Shown piece by piece: positions 1-8,047 of a stretch of 64,000 nucleotides of DNA (position 1 is its first letter; each line of letters begins with the position of its first letter). This DNA comes from Palsa-504 sp963742795 (GTDB taxonomy: Bacteria > Actinomycetota > Actinomycetes > Streptosporangiales > Streptosporangiaceae), in contig CAVUNL010000023.1 of assembly GCA_963742795.1 (NCBI GenBank), positions 1 to 64,000 on the forward strand, read 5' to 3'. Under the pieces are notes generated by a model that saw only the letters and a list, made by a program, of their open reading frames with translations, ran no database searches and was not told the origin of the DNA. A program made the translations under genes and the position numbers.

Positions 1-7
1 CCCACCC

Positions 8-170
8 GCGAGCCAAAGGGCGCCTGCGCCGACTGGACTGTGTTCCCCCACGGACCCACCCCAGGCGCGACGAAGGAGCGACGAGGGAAGGAGGCGCCTC
101 AAAGGGCGGCCGGAGGCGAACGGGCAGAAACACAGCGCCCCGGAGGCGAGTGGGGAAACGATAGAGCGGG
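8..170. repeat. dispersed GC-rich intergenic repeat, copy 1
   Basis: Non-coding sequence downstream of regX3. It contains GCGAGCCAAAGGG, CTGGACTG, CGACGAAGGAGCGACGAGGG and CGGAGGCGAG in the same order as a second copy at about 15305-15412. The two copies differ by insertions but share the blocks almost exactly. No convincing protein is encoded in either direction. Function is unknown; its edge may lie outside the window. Confidence 0.7.
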
Positions 171-235
171 CACCACGGTCCGTTAGGGATATAAAAGACC
201 TTTTCTTTTGACCGAACGGAGCGTGGTTTTACCGG

Positions 236-922
236 TCAGGCTACTGATTCGAACTTGTAGCCGAGGCCACGCACGGTGACGATATGCTGCGGGTGGGCGG
301 GGTCGACCTCGATCTTGGCCCGCAGGCGCTTGATGTGCACGTCGAGCGTCTTGGTGTCGCCCACGTAGTCCGCGCCCCACACCCGGTCGATGAGCTGCAT
401 CCGGGTCAGCACGCGGTCGGCGTTGCGCAGCAGTACCTGGAGCAGCTCGAACTCCTTGAGCGGGAGCTGGACCGTGCCGCCGCGGACCGTGACCACGTGC
501 CGGTCCACGTCCATCCGCACCGGCCCGGACTCCAGGGCCGACTCGGTCACGTCCTCCGGCTCGCCGCGGCGGCGCAGCACCGCGCGCATCCGCGCGACCA
601 GCTCGCGGGAGGAGAACGGCTTGGTCACGTAGTCGTCGGCGCCGAGCTCCAGCCCGACCACCTTGTCGATCTCGCTGTCCTTGGCGGTCAGCATGATGAC
701 CGGGACGTTCGACTTCTCCCGCAGCGAGCGGCACACCTCGCTGCCCGGCAGGCCCGGCAGCATGAGGTCGAGCAGGACCAGGTCGGCGCCGGTCCGGTCG
801 AAGGTGTCGAGCGCGTCGGGGCCGGTGGAGCAGACCGCCACCTCGAAGCCCTCCTTGCGGAGCAGGTACGAGATGGCGTCGCTGAACGAGTCCTCGTCCT
901 CAACTACCAGCACACGTGTCAC
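236..922 (-). CDS. regX3: RegX3-type phosphate-responsive response regulator
   Basis: OmpR/PhoB-family response regulator of 228 residues. The receiver domain has the acidic pocket E8/D9/E10, phospho-acceptor D52, T79 and K101. The C-terminal winged helix (about 130-225) carries RVWGADYVGD and HIKRLRAKIE, typical of the family. It is cognate to the kinase encoded immediately upstream on the same strand, whose stop overlaps this start by 4 bp, so the two are probably translated together. In actinobacteria this pair governs phosphate-starvation genes and its own promoter. Full length, no defect seen. The assignment to RegX3 rather than another OmpR member rests on partner identity and close resemblance to SenX3-RegX3/PhoR-PhoP pairs. 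Confidence 0.95.
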   Translation of the reverse strand: MTRVLVVEDEDSFSDAISYLLRKEGFEVAVCSTGPDALDTFDRTGADLVLLDLMLPGLPGSEVCRSLREKSNVPVIMLTAKDSEIDKVVGLELGADDYVTKPFSSRELVARMRAVLRRRGEPEDVTESALESGPVRMDVDRHVVTVRGGTVQLPLKEFELLQVLLRNADRVLTRMQLIDRVWGADYVGDTKTLDVHIKRLRAKIEVDPAHPQHIVTVRGLGYKFESVA

Positions 923-2109
923 TTGAGTCCCTCCTGGGGCTCGTGGGCGTTCCGCAGCGGGATGAACAGGGTGAACGTCGATCCGGACCCCTCGACGCTG
1001 CGCACCGTGACCCGGCCGTTGTGCGCGGCCATCACGTGCTTGACGATGGCCAGCCCCAGCCCGGTCCCGCCGGTCGCGCGCGAGCGCGCCGGGTCGACCC
1101 GGTAGAAGCGCTCGAAGATCCGCTCCAGGTCGCGCTCGGGGATGCCGATGCCCTGGTCGGTCACGCTGAGCTCGGCGTTTCCGTCGCTGGCCTTCTTCAG
1201 GCTGACCACTACCCGGGTCCGCTCCGGGCTGTACGCGACCGCGTTCTCCAGCAGGTTGCGCAGCGCGGTGACCAGCAGGTCCTCATCGCCAAGGACGGAC
1301 AGGCCGCGGGCGCCGGCGGACGCGAGGGTGATACCACGGGCGTTCGCCTTCATCCGGCAGCGGTCCAGGGCCTCGGCGACCACCATGTCCAGCTCGACCG
1401 GGCGCGGGTCGGGGACCGGTTCGACGGCCTGGATCCGGGACAGCGTGATCAGGTCCTGGACCAGGTTGGTCAGCCGCTGCGCCTCCTGGCGCATCTTGCC
1501 CGCGAAGCGGCGCACCGCCTCGGCGTCGTCGGCCGCGTCCTCGATCGTCTCGGCCAGCAGGGCCAGCGCGCCGACCGGGGTCTTGAGCTCGTGGCTGGTG
1601 TTGGCCACGAAGTCGCGCTTGACCTCGTCCACCCGGCGGCTCTCGGTCTGGTCTTCGGCCAGCACCAGGACCAGGCCGCCGCCGCCGACGGCCGCGCCCA
1701 GCGGCGCCACGCGGACGGCGAAACTCGTGGTGCGGCCGCCGAGCCTGGGCACCGGGACCTCGAACTCGCCCTCGCGGATCTCGCCGTCCCTTCTGACCTG
1801 GCGGGCCAGGGCGGCCAGTTCGGTGACCATGAGCCGGTCCCCCTTGACCAGCCCGAAGGCGCGGGCCGCGGCGCTCGCCCGCAGCACCCGGTCGTTGCTG
1901 TCCACGACCACGGCCGAGGAGGAGAGCACCGACAGGACCGAGGCGATGCCGGGAGGCAGTCGCGTGGGCTGGTGAGCAGCCCGGATGCGGTTACTGCGGT
2001 TCTGCCTTACGGTGCCTGGCCTGGCGCTTCTTATTGCCATGCGATCTCCGCTGTTCGCCCCGGCGGGGGGTGCCAGGGGGGCGACCCCCCGGTGACCAGC
2101 ACTGTCCAA
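919..2109 (-). CDS. senX3: SenX3/PhoR-type sensor histidine kinase
   Basis: Histidine kinase partner of RegX3. A PAS-like region (about 50-155) is followed by the H-box FVANTSHELKTP with H173, the N-box with N285/N289, G1 DQGIGIP (318-324) and G2 GGTGLGL (347-353). These are all residues expected for autophosphorylation and phosphotransfer. Relatives begin with one or two membrane segments. Here the first 50 residues are basic and polar with no hydrophobic helix, so the 5' end may be altered by an indel or the true start differs (M24 is an alternative). The pair lies in the order senX3-regX3 with a 4-bp overlap. Kinase identity is firm; membrane anchoring cannot be confirmed from this sequence. 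Confidence 0.9.
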   Translation of the reverse strand: MDSAGHRGVAPLAPPAGANSGDRMAIRSARPGTVRQNRSNRIRAAHQPTRLPPGIASVLSVLSSSAVVVDSNDRVLRASAAARAFGLVKGDRLMVTELAALARQVRRDGEIREGEFEVPVPRLGGRTTSFAVRVAPLGAAVGGGGLVLVLAEDQTESRRVDEVKRDFVANTSHELKTPVGALALLAETIEDAADDAEAVRRFAGKMRQEAQRLTNLVQDLITLSRIQAVEPVPDPRPVELDMVVAEALDRCRMKANARGITLASAGARGLSVLGDEDLLVTALRNLLENAVAYSPERTRVVVSLKKASDGNAELSVTDQGIGIPERDLERIFERFYRVDPARSRATGGTGLGLAIVKHVMAAHNGRVTVRSVEGSGSTFTLFIPLRNAHEPQEGLK

Positions 2110-2200
2110 GGACGTGAACTGGGAAGACTCACATACTCAATGGTATGCGGTAGGCCTATGCGGAAAACAGCGGCCCGAGACTCGCCGGGCGATATTCGAA

Positions 2201-2223
2201 GGTTGTTCATTTATCGGACAACC
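2201..2223. promoter_or_regulatory. inverted repeat / PHO-box-like site upstream of senX3-regX3
   Basis: GGTTGT (2201-2206) and ACAACC (2218-2223) form a 6-bp inverted repeat around GTTCATTTATC, which resembles the GTTCA half-sites bound by PhoP/RegX3. It lies between the divergently placed 5' end of senX3 (2109) and the 3' end of gpm (2270), so autoregulation of senX3-regX3 is a natural reading. A terminator stem for gpm is the alternative. Inference only. Confidence 0.35.
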
Positions 2224-2269
2224 CTCGGTAATGCCGGATTTACGTGGCTGCGGGAGTGACTCCGCGTGG

Positions 2270-3014
2270 TCAGCGGCCTTGGTTCCTGACCGCCTCGGCG
2301 GCCCCGGCGGCCGCCTCCGGGTCCAGGTAGCGGCCGCCGGGGACCTCGGGCCGGAACGCGTCGTCGAGCTCGTAGACCAGCGGGATGCCGGTCGGGATGT
2401 TCAGCTCCGCGATCGCGGCGTCGCTGATGCCGTCCAGGTGCTTGACCAGGGCACGCAGCGAGTTGCCGTGCGCGACGACGAGGACGTTCTGGCCCGTGTT
2501 CAGGTCCGGCACCACCGCGTCGTACCAGTACGGGAGCATGCGGGCCACGACGTCCTTGAGGCACTCGGTGCGCGGCCTCAGCTCCGGCGGCATTCCCGCG
2601 TACCGGGGGTCGTCGGACTGCGACAGCGGGTCGTCGTCGGCGATGGGCGGCGGCGGCACGTCATAGGAGCGGCGCCACAGCATGAACTGCTCGTCGCCGA
2701 ACTCCCGCCGGGTCGCGGCCTTGTCCTTGCCCTGCAGCGCGCCGTAGTGGCGTTCGTTCAGGCGCCAGCTGCGTTGTACCGGGAGCCAGAGCAGGCCGGC
2801 TGACCTCCAGGGCCAGGTTGGCGGTCTGGATGGCGCGGGTCAGCACCGAGGTGTGCAGCGTGTCGGGCCTTATCCCGGACTGGCTCAGCAGCTCGCCGCC
2901 GCGGACGGCCTCCTGCTTGCCGACCTCGGACAGGCCCACGTCCACCCAGCCGGTGAACAGGCCCTTGGCATTCCACTCGCTCTCGCCGTGCCGCAGCAGC
3001 ACCAGGGTCTTCAT
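2270..3014 (-). CDS. gpmA: 2,3-bisphosphoglycerate-dependent phosphoglycerate mutase (frameshifted)
   Basis: Interconverts 3- and 2-phosphoglycerate in glycolysis. The N-terminal part has the catalytic LRHGESEWN motif (H9) and FTGWVDVGLSE. After a frameshift near 2794-2801 the other frame continues with LNERHYGALQGKDKA, MLWRRSYDVPPPP and the second catalytic VVAHGNSLRAL, ending at 2270. Removing one C from AGCCGGCC restores a continuous protein of about 247 residues, the normal size, so this looks like a sequencing indel rather than decay. It faces senX3 on the same strand and is divergent from mshA. Confidence 0.9.
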
Positions 3015-3085
3015 GGTCCCTGAGCTTATCGAGGTCCTCGAGTGGTCGGGGGAACAGGCGGTGCCTTGCCACGGTTGCTTAGAAC

Positions 3086-4402
3086 GTGCAGCGCAGGAGC
3101 CCCCGCCGGATCGCGACCATCAGCTTGCACACGTCCCCGCTTGACCAGCCGGGCACCGGTGACGCCGGCGGGCTCAACGTCTACGTGGTCGAGGTGTCCA
3201 AGCGGCTGGCCGAACGCGGCATCGAGGTCGAGATCTTCACCCGCGCGGTCTGCCGGGACACGCCGCCCACGGTCGAGCTGGTCCCCGGCGTGCTGGTCCG
3301 CAACATGGTGGCCGGGCCGTTCGAGGAGCTGGACAAGAACGCGCTGCCCGGCCAGATCTGCCCGTTCACGTTCGGGGTGCTGCGTACCGAGGCCGCGTAC
3401 GCGCCCGGCCGGTACGACCTGCTGCACGCGCACTACTGGCTGTCCGGCCAGGTCGCCGCCGTGGCGGCCGAACGCTGGGGGGTTCCGCTGGTGCAGTCCA
3501 TGCACACCCTGGGCAAGGTCAAGAACCTGGCTCTGGCGGTTGGGGATTCTGCGGAGCCGGCGGCGCGGATCCGCGGCGAGGGCGAGGTCGTGGCGGCCGC
3601 CGACCGGCTGGTGGCCAACACCGCCGAGGAGGCACGGCAGCTCATCGACCTGTACGGCGCCGACCCGTGGCGGGTGGAGACGGTCAACCCGGGAGTGGAC
3701 CTGTCGGTGTTCCGGCCAGCTTCCGGGCTTGCTTCCGGGCTTGCTTCCGGGCTTGCTTCCGGGCTTGCTTCCGGGCTTGCTTTGCGGCGGCGGCTGGGGC
3801 TGGCTTCGGACGCGGTGGTGCTCGCGTTCGCGGGGCGGATCCAGCCGCTGAAGGGGCCTGACGTGGTGCTGCGGGCGGCGGCTTCGCTGCTGCGCCTGTG
3901 CCCCTGGCTTGCGGACCGGCTGGTCGTCGTCATCGTGGGCGGGCCGAGCGGGTCGGAGGTCGGGGCGCCGGGGCGGCTGGAGGCGCTGGCGTCGTCGCTG
4001 GGGATCTCGTCCCTGGTACGCATGGAAGCGCCTTGCCCGCAACCGGAGCTGGCGGACTGGTACCGGGCCGCGGACGTCGTGCTTGTGCCGTCGCACTCCG
4101 AGTCGTTCGGGCTGGTGGCGCTGGAGGCTCAGGCGTGCGGCACGCCTGTGGTGGCGGCGGCGGTGGGGGGCTTGCGGACCGCCGTGCGGGACGGCTACTC
4201 CGGGGTGCTGGTGGACGGGCACGATCCTGAGGTGTGGGCGCGGGTGCTGGCGGGACTTATCGGGTCGCCGGCGCGGCTCGCCTCGCTGTCGCGCGGGGCG
4301 CAGGAGCATGCGGCGGCGTTCAACTGGCCCGCGACAGCACAGCGGCTCGTCGCGGTGTATACCGGTGTGATGAACGAGGCCGCTGAGACCGTGCGCGCAT
4401 GA
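3086..4402 (+). CDS. mshA: D-inositol-3-phosphate glycosyltransferase (mycothiol synthesis)
   Basis: First enzyme of mycothiol biosynthesis: it transfers GlcNAc from UDP-GlcNAc to 1L-myo-inositol 1-phosphate. GT4/GT-B fold, 438 residues. The N-domain has TISLHTSPLDQPGTGDAGG and YDLLHAHYWLSGQ; the C-domain has AGRIQPLKGPDV and the EX7E motif SESFGLVALEAQACG near residue 339. Residues 212-231 are an insertion of five ASGL repeats between VDLSVFRPA and LRRRLGL, at the linker between the two domains, where the family has a short loop. The stop overlaps the next start (ATGA), so the downstream YbjN-like gene is probably co-translated. The gene is otherwise intact. Confidence 0.95.
   Translation: MQRRSPRRIATISLHTSPLDQPGTGDAGGLNVYVVEVSKRLAERGIEVEIFTRAVCRDTPPTVELVPGVLVRNMVAGPFEELDKNALPGQICPFTFGVLRTEAAYAPGRYDLLHAHYWLSGQVAAVAAERWGVPLVQSMHTLGKVKNLALAVGDSAEPAARIRGEGEVVAAADRLVANTAEEARQLIDLYGADPWRVETVNPGVDLSVFRPASGLASGLASGLASGLASGLALRRRLGLASDAVVLAFAGRIQPLKGPDVVLRAAASLLRLCPWLADRLVVVIVGGPSGSEVGAPGRLEALASSLGISSLVRMEAPCPQPELADWYRAADVVLVPSHSESFGLVALEAQACGTPVVAAAVGGLRTAVRDGYSGVLVDGHDPEVWARVLAGLIGSPARLASLSRGAQEHAAAFNWPATAQRLVAVYTGVMNEAAETVRA
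3719..3778 (+). repeat. in-frame 12-bp tandem repeat, 5 copies, in mshA
   Basis: Five perfect copies of GCTTCCGGGCTT, each coding for Ala-Ser-Gly-Leu. Because the unit is a multiple of three, copy-number change keeps the frame and alters only the interdomain linker length. Confidence 0.95.
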
Positions 4403-4914
4403 GCGACGCGGCTTCGGCTTCGGCTTCCGCTTCGGCTTCCGCTTCGGTGGAGGCGGCGCTGGAGGCGCTCGGGCTCTCGTATTCCAGTGAGCGGGCCGGG
4501 GCGTACCTGGTGCGGCTCGAGGGCCAGCACAAGCTGGCCACGATGACCTGGCTCATCGTGGGCGCGCACAGCCTCGCCGTGGAGGCGTTCTTCTGCCGGC
4601 AGCCGGACGAGAACCACGCCGCGTTCTATCGGTTCCTGCTCGAGCGCAGCGGGCGCATGTACGGGGTCCACTTCAGTCTCGACCCGGTCGGCGATGTCTA
4701 CCTGACCGGGCGGCTGCCGCTATCGGCGGTTTCCACCGAGGACATCGACCGGCTGCTCGGCTGCGTGCTCAGCTACTCCGACGAGAACTTCGACACCGCG
4801 CTGGAACTCGGCTTCGCGTCCGCCATCCGGCGGGAATGGGCCTGGCGGGCCAAGCGCGGCGAGAGCCTGGCCAACCTGCAGGCGTTCGCCCGCTTCGCCG
4901 ACCCCGACCGCTGA
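4399..4914 (+). CDS. YbjN domain-containing protein
   Basis: Protein of 171 residues with the YbjN/type III secretion chaperone-like fold: a strand-rich core around GAYLVRLEGQHKLATMTWLI and a helix SDENFDTALELGFASAIRRE near the end. Genes like this sit directly after mshA in many actinobacteria; no catalytic role is known. Residues 5-16 are an (Ala-Ser)6 repeat encoded by hexanucleotides. The start is the ATG overlapping the mshA stop, the only one giving the expected length. Cytoplasmic, no signal peptide. The family assignment is fairly safe; the function is not known. Confidence 0.8.
   Translation: MSDAASASASASASASVEAALEALGLSYSSERAGAYLVRLEGQHKLATMTWLIVGAHSLAVEAFFCRQPDENHAAFYRFLLERSGRMYGVHFSLDPVGDVYLTGRLPLSAVSTEDIDRLLGCVLSYSDENFDTALELGFASAIRREWAWRAKRGESLANLQAFARFADPDR
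4411..4446 (+). repeat. hexanucleotide repeat coding (Ala-Ser)6
   Basis: Six tandem units GCTTCG/GCTTCC at the 5' end of the YbjN-like gene. The GCTTC core is the same as in the repeat inside mshA 630 bp upstream. Confidence 0.9.
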
Positions 4915-5014
4915 AGGTTCGGGGGCGTGGGTGGCTTATGGGTGCTGCGGTGCGGGTGGGAGCTGCGACAGCGGCCTGCGGTGCGCGGCAGCGGGGTGGT
5001 TTAACCGCGTGGAT

Positions 5015-5050
5015 GTGGCACCCTAATGGGTCTATCCGTCAGGGTGCCAC
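5015..5050. terminator. bidirectional terminator-like hairpin
   Basis: Perfect 10-bp inverted repeat GTGGCACCCT / AGGGTGCCAC with a 16-nt loop, followed by TTT. It lies between the convergent YbjN-like gene and the macrodomain gene, the expected place for a shared terminator. Confidence 0.7.
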
Positions 5051-5071
5051 TTTCATGCTGTTGCGGCGGGG

Positions 5072-5596
5072 CTAGCCGGTCAGGGCGGCTAGGGCGCGGT
5101 GGAACTGCTGGTACATGTCGGGGGTGAAGAGGACGAAGCGGGCTTCGGTGAGCGTGGGGTGCTCGGTGGCGGCGTGGACGGTGGTGAGGGCGATGCGGGC
5201 CGCGTCGTCGGCTGGCCAGCCGTAGATGCCGGCCGAGACGGCGGGGAAGGCGATCGTGCGGGCGCCGAGTTCGGCGGCGACGCGGAGCGACTCGGTGTAG
5301 CAGGAGGCGAGCAGGGCCGAGCGGTCCTCGCCGGGCGAGTACACCGGGCCGACGGTGTGGATGACCCAGGTGGCGGGCAGCCGTCCCGCGGTGGTGGCCA
5401 CGGCCTGGCCGGCGGGCAGGCCGTCCGGGTAGGCCTCGGCGCGCAGCCCGCGGCACGCGGCCAGGATCTCGGGGCCGCCATTACGGTGAATGGCGCCGTC
5501 CACGCCGCCCCCGCCGAGCAGGGAAGAGTTCGCCGCGTTGACGATCGCGTCGGCCTGCTGCCTGGTGATATCCCCTTGTACGAGGGTGATCTGCAT
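5072..5596 (-). CDS. macrodomain protein (O-acetyl-ADP-ribose deacetylase family)
   Basis: Single MacroD/YmdB-type macrodomain of 174 residues. GDIT (8-11), NAAN (20-23) and GGGGVDG (28-34) form the ADP-ribose pocket; the later loop PAVSAGIYGWP contacts the phosphates. Family members hydrolyse O-acetyl-ADP-ribose and remove ADP-ribose from acidic residues. Cytoplasmic, complete, with the start at a strong consensus MQITLVQGDIT. It is convergent with the YbjN-like gene across a hairpin and divergent from the BlaI-type regulator. Confidence 0.93.
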   Translation of the reverse strand: MQITLVQGDITRQQADAIVNAANSSLLGGGGVDGAIHRNGGPEILAACRGLRAEAYPDGLPAGQAVATTAGRLPATWVIHTVGPVYSPGEDRSALLASCYTESLRVAAELGARTIAFPAVSAGIYGWPADDAARIALTTVHAATEHPTLTEARFVLFTPDMYQQFHRALAALTG

Positions 5597-5659
5597 TCGC
5601 CCCGCCTATTAAACGACCCCGGCTATTCGATAGCCCGCATAACGGGTACATTGACGACC

Positions 5660-6040
5660 GTGAACCGGTTGGGTGATCTTGAGCGTGCCATCATGGATGT
5701 TCTCTGGGAGACCGACACACCTCTCACGGTGAGAGAGGTCAGTGCTAGGCTGACCGAACGTAATCTAGCTCACACCACCGTGATGACGGTGCTCGACAGG
5801 CTCGCGAAGAAAGGTTTCGCCAAGCGGCAGCGCGACGGGCGGGCCTGGCGCTATTGTCCTGCCGCGACCCGCGAGACCTACGTGACCGAGCTGATGCTGA
5901 CCGCGCTGGATCAAACCGGAGATCGCACGGCCGCTTTGACGCGGTTCGCCCAGTCCGTCTCCGGGGTCGAGGCAGACGTGCTGCGCGATGCCCTGGATGT
6001 ATTTGAAGGTGGCGGCGAAGGAGATGAAGGGTCTGGCTGA
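5660..6040 (+). CDS. BlaI/MecI/CopY-family transcriptional repressor
   Basis: Winged-helix repressor of 126 residues starting at GTG 5660: MNRLGDLERAIMDVLW, then the recognition helix in LAHTTVMTVLDRLAKKG, and a C-terminal dimerisation helix. BlaI proteins block their own operon until cleaved by a membrane M56 protease. The next gene encodes such a protease and overlaps this one by 17 bp, so the two form a sensor-repressor pair. No clear Shine-Dalgarno precedes GTG, suggesting leaderless translation. The target is unknown; no beta-lactamase lies nearby. Confidence 0.92.
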   Translation: MNRLGDLERAIMDVLWETDTPLTVREVSARLTERNLAHTTVMTVLDRLAKKGFAKRQRDGRAWRYCPAATRETYVTELMLTALDQTGDRTAALTRFAQSVSGVEADVLRDALDVFEGGGEGDEGSG

Positions 6041-6980
6041 CGCGGCGCTACTAGCCGCGCTCGCCATGGGGAGCGTCCTCGGAGCTTCGGCGCTAGTACA
6101 AGCCAGCTGGCCGCGCCGGTCGCCGGCCGCGGCCATCTTGCTCTGGCAGGCGTTCGGCCTGGCCGGGGGGCTGGCGGCCGTCGGCACACTGGTCAGCCTG
6201 GGCCTGCCCGGCGACCACCCGGGCGTGATCGGCTCCCTGCTGCACCTCGGGACCGTCTTCCCCGGCGCGGCCTTCCGGTTCCCGGTCGCCTTCGGCATGG
6301 TCAGCGCTCTGCCCGCCATGCTGCTCGTGTTCCGGCTGACCTGTCTGGGTGCGGGGCTGGCCCTGCTCGCCTCGCTGTGCTGGGTGCTCATCGCCGCGTC
6401 GACGGCGGCCCTGCAGGCCCGGCGCCGGCAGCGCACCCTGCTGGCCCTGCTGGCCCACGGCGACCCGAAGGTGCCCGGTGCCCTGGTCGTCGACTATCCC
6501 ACCGTGGCGGCCTACTGCCTGCCCGGGCTGTTCTCCCGGATCGTCGTGCTCAGCGTGGGCACCGTCGAGCTGCTGGGCCGGGGCGAGCTGGCCGCGGTGC
6601 TCGCGCACGAACGGGCGCACCTGCGGGAACGGCACGACCTGGTGCTACTGCCGTTCACCGCGCTGCGGCGGGCGTTCCCGCGCTCGGCGATGTGCGCGGA
6701 GGCCCACCGCGCGGTGGCGCTACTGATCGAGATGCTCGCCGACGACCGTGCCCTGCGCGGGCGGCCGACCCGGGAGCTGGTGTCGGCGCTCGTGCGGTTC
6801 GGCACCGCGGGCACCTGCCCGGCACCGGCAGGCGCGCTGGCGGCCGGGGAGGGCGACATGGCCGCCCGGGTGGCACGCCTGCTTCAGCCCGTGCGACCGC
6901 TGCCCGCGGCCGCGAGCGCATCGGTCTGCCTCACCGCGGGCCTGCTGGTCGCGGCCACGATCGCGCTGCTCATCGTCTGA
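6024..6980 (+). CDS. M56-family membrane metalloprotease (BlaR1-like)
   Basis: Integral membrane zinc protease of about 318 residues. Several hydrophobic helices surround a cytoplasmic catalytic segment LAAVLAHERAHLRERHD, whose HExxH-type HERAH binds zinc. A distal LIEMLADDRAL supplies the third ligand region. A last transmembrane helix ends the protein and no penicillin-binding sensor domain follows, unlike full BlaR1. Start: ATG 6024 is preferred though an upstream in-frame ATG (5988) exists, and the spacing to AAGGAG is unusually short. Presumed to activate by cleaving the BlaI-type repressor; the signal is unknown. Confidence 0.88.
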   Translation: MKGLADAALLAALAMGSVLGASALVQASWPRRSPAAAILLWQAFGLAGGLAAVGTLVSLGLPGDHPGVIGSLLHLGTVFPGAAFRFPVAFGMVSALPAMLLVFRLTCLGAGLALLASLCWVLIAASTAALQARRRQRTLLALLAHGDPKVPGALVVDYPTVAAYCLPGLFSRIVVLSVGTVELLGRGELAAVLAHERAHLRERHDLVLLPFTALRRAFPRSAMCAEAHRAVALLIEMLADDRALRGRPTRELVSALVRFGTAGTCPAPAGALAAGEGDMAARVARLLQPVRPLPAAASASVCLTAGLLVAATIALLIV

Positions 6981-7030
6981 GCGGCGGGATCCGAGAAGTC
7001 GCCTGGGCAGGGCCGCCCGAGCGGATTCGT

Positions 7031-7372
7031 CTACCAGGGGCCGTACGGACCCGAGCTGGTTCCTCCGCCGTTGCGGAACTCCTTGACCTTGGGGCGCACG
7101 TCGGCCAGGTAGACCGCGGCGGCGACGAACGCCGCGACGGTCAGGATCGACGTCGGGCCGATCTTGTACACCACTCCGGCCAGCCCGACCACGGCAGCCA
7201 CGCCGAGGATGATCAGCCACAGCTGCTTGGTCTTCTTGCCGGTGGCCACGAAGGCCTGGCCCGGCCGGGTAATGGCGTCGATGAAGGCCCAGGCCTCGAC
7301 GATGAACGCCGCGGCACCGAGGGCGAGGAAGAAGTCGTTAAGCGGGGTGTAGGCACCGAACACGGAACTCAC
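7031..7372 (-). CDS. DUF2516 family membrane protein
   Basis: Small protein of 113 residues with three hydrophobic segments (FFLALGAAAFIVEAWAFID, LWLIILGVAAVVGLAGVV, ILTVAAFVAAAVYLADV), a basic TGKKTKQ loop and a C-terminal GPYGPW. These are all hallmarks of DUF2516, an uncharacterised actinobacterial membrane family. GTG 7372 is chosen as start because only one base separates it from the TAG of the upstream XRE gene, indicating translational coupling. The pairing with that regulator is conserved in related genomes. Confidence 0.88.
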   Translation of the reverse strand: MSSVFGAYTPLNDFFLALGAAAFIVEAWAFIDAITRPGQAFVATGKKTKQLWLIILGVAAVVGLAGVVYKIGPTSILTVAAFVAAAVYLADVRPKVKEFRNGGGTSSGPYGPW

Positions 7373-7373
7373 G

Positions 7374-7970
7374 CTACCCAATCGGAGGGACGTTTTGACC
7401 GGGAACGTCATCGGCGTTACCGGATGGTTCGTCCTGCTCGGCCTCAGCGGTAGCGGCGGACCAGGACGTGCGGGATGGCCGCCCGTCGTCCGCCGCTTCG
7501 GCGGCGGCCTTGGTCGTGGCGGCCGTGGCCGTGGCTTCGGCGACGGCGGCTTCCGCGGCGGCGGCTTCCGCGGCGGCTTCGACCTCGGCGGCCTGTGCGG
7601 CGACCTCGGCGGCCTGGGCTTCGGCGGCGGCCGCGTTCTCCTTGCGGAACGACTCGTAGATCTCCATGAGAACCTGCTTCTGCCGCTCCGACAGCTCCGC
7701 GTCGGCCAGCAGGGCCGAACGGACCCCGGTGTCGGCCGGCCGGTCCTCCAGGATGCCCGCCTGCACGTAGAGCGCTTCCGCGGAGATGCGCAGCCCCTTG
7801 GCGATCTGCTGCAGGATGTCTGCGCTCGGCTTGCGCAGGCCCCGCTCGATCTGGCTCAGGTACGGGTTGGACACTCCGGCCTGCTGCGCTAGCTGGCGCA
7901 TGGAGATCCGGGCCTGCTCGCGCTGCTCCCGGATGTAGTCGCCGATCGACTTCACTGTCTCGTTACGCAT
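7374..7970 (-). CDS. XRE-family helix-turn-helix regulator with Ala-rich tail
   Basis: Protein of 198 residues. The XRE DNA-binding domain occupies about residues 8-65 (ISMRQLAQQAGVSNPYLSQ, IERGLRKPS, LRISAEALYVQAGI). A helical segment ELSERQKQVLMEIYESFRKE follows, then about 85 residues very rich in Ala and Glu, likely a coiled or disordered tail. ATG 7970 gives the conserved start MRNETVKSIGDYIREQRE. Targets are unknown. It is co-transcribed with the DUF2516 gene (1-bp gap). The Ala-rich tail length varies in the family. Confidence 0.9.
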   Translation of the reverse strand: MRNETVKSIGDYIREQREQARISMRQLAQQAGVSNPYLSQIERGLRKPSADILQQIAKGLRISAEALYVQAGILEDRPADTGVRSALLADAELSERQKQVLMEIYESFRKENAAAAEAQAAEVAAQAAEVEAAAEAAAAEAAVAEATATAATTKAAAEAADDGRPSRTSWSAATAEAEQDEPSGNADDVPGQNVPPIG

Positions 7971-8047
7971 GCCTTTAGTCTGCCACGGAGTGCTTGCAGT
8001 TGCAAACAGACCAGCAAGCGCTGCAGCCGGGGGTGGCCGGTCCGTGC

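Noticed and set aside
3026..4309. 427-codon minus-strand frame opposite mshA
   Set aside because: Low-complexity KPGS repeats arise from the mshA minisatellite read backwards; no family resemblance.
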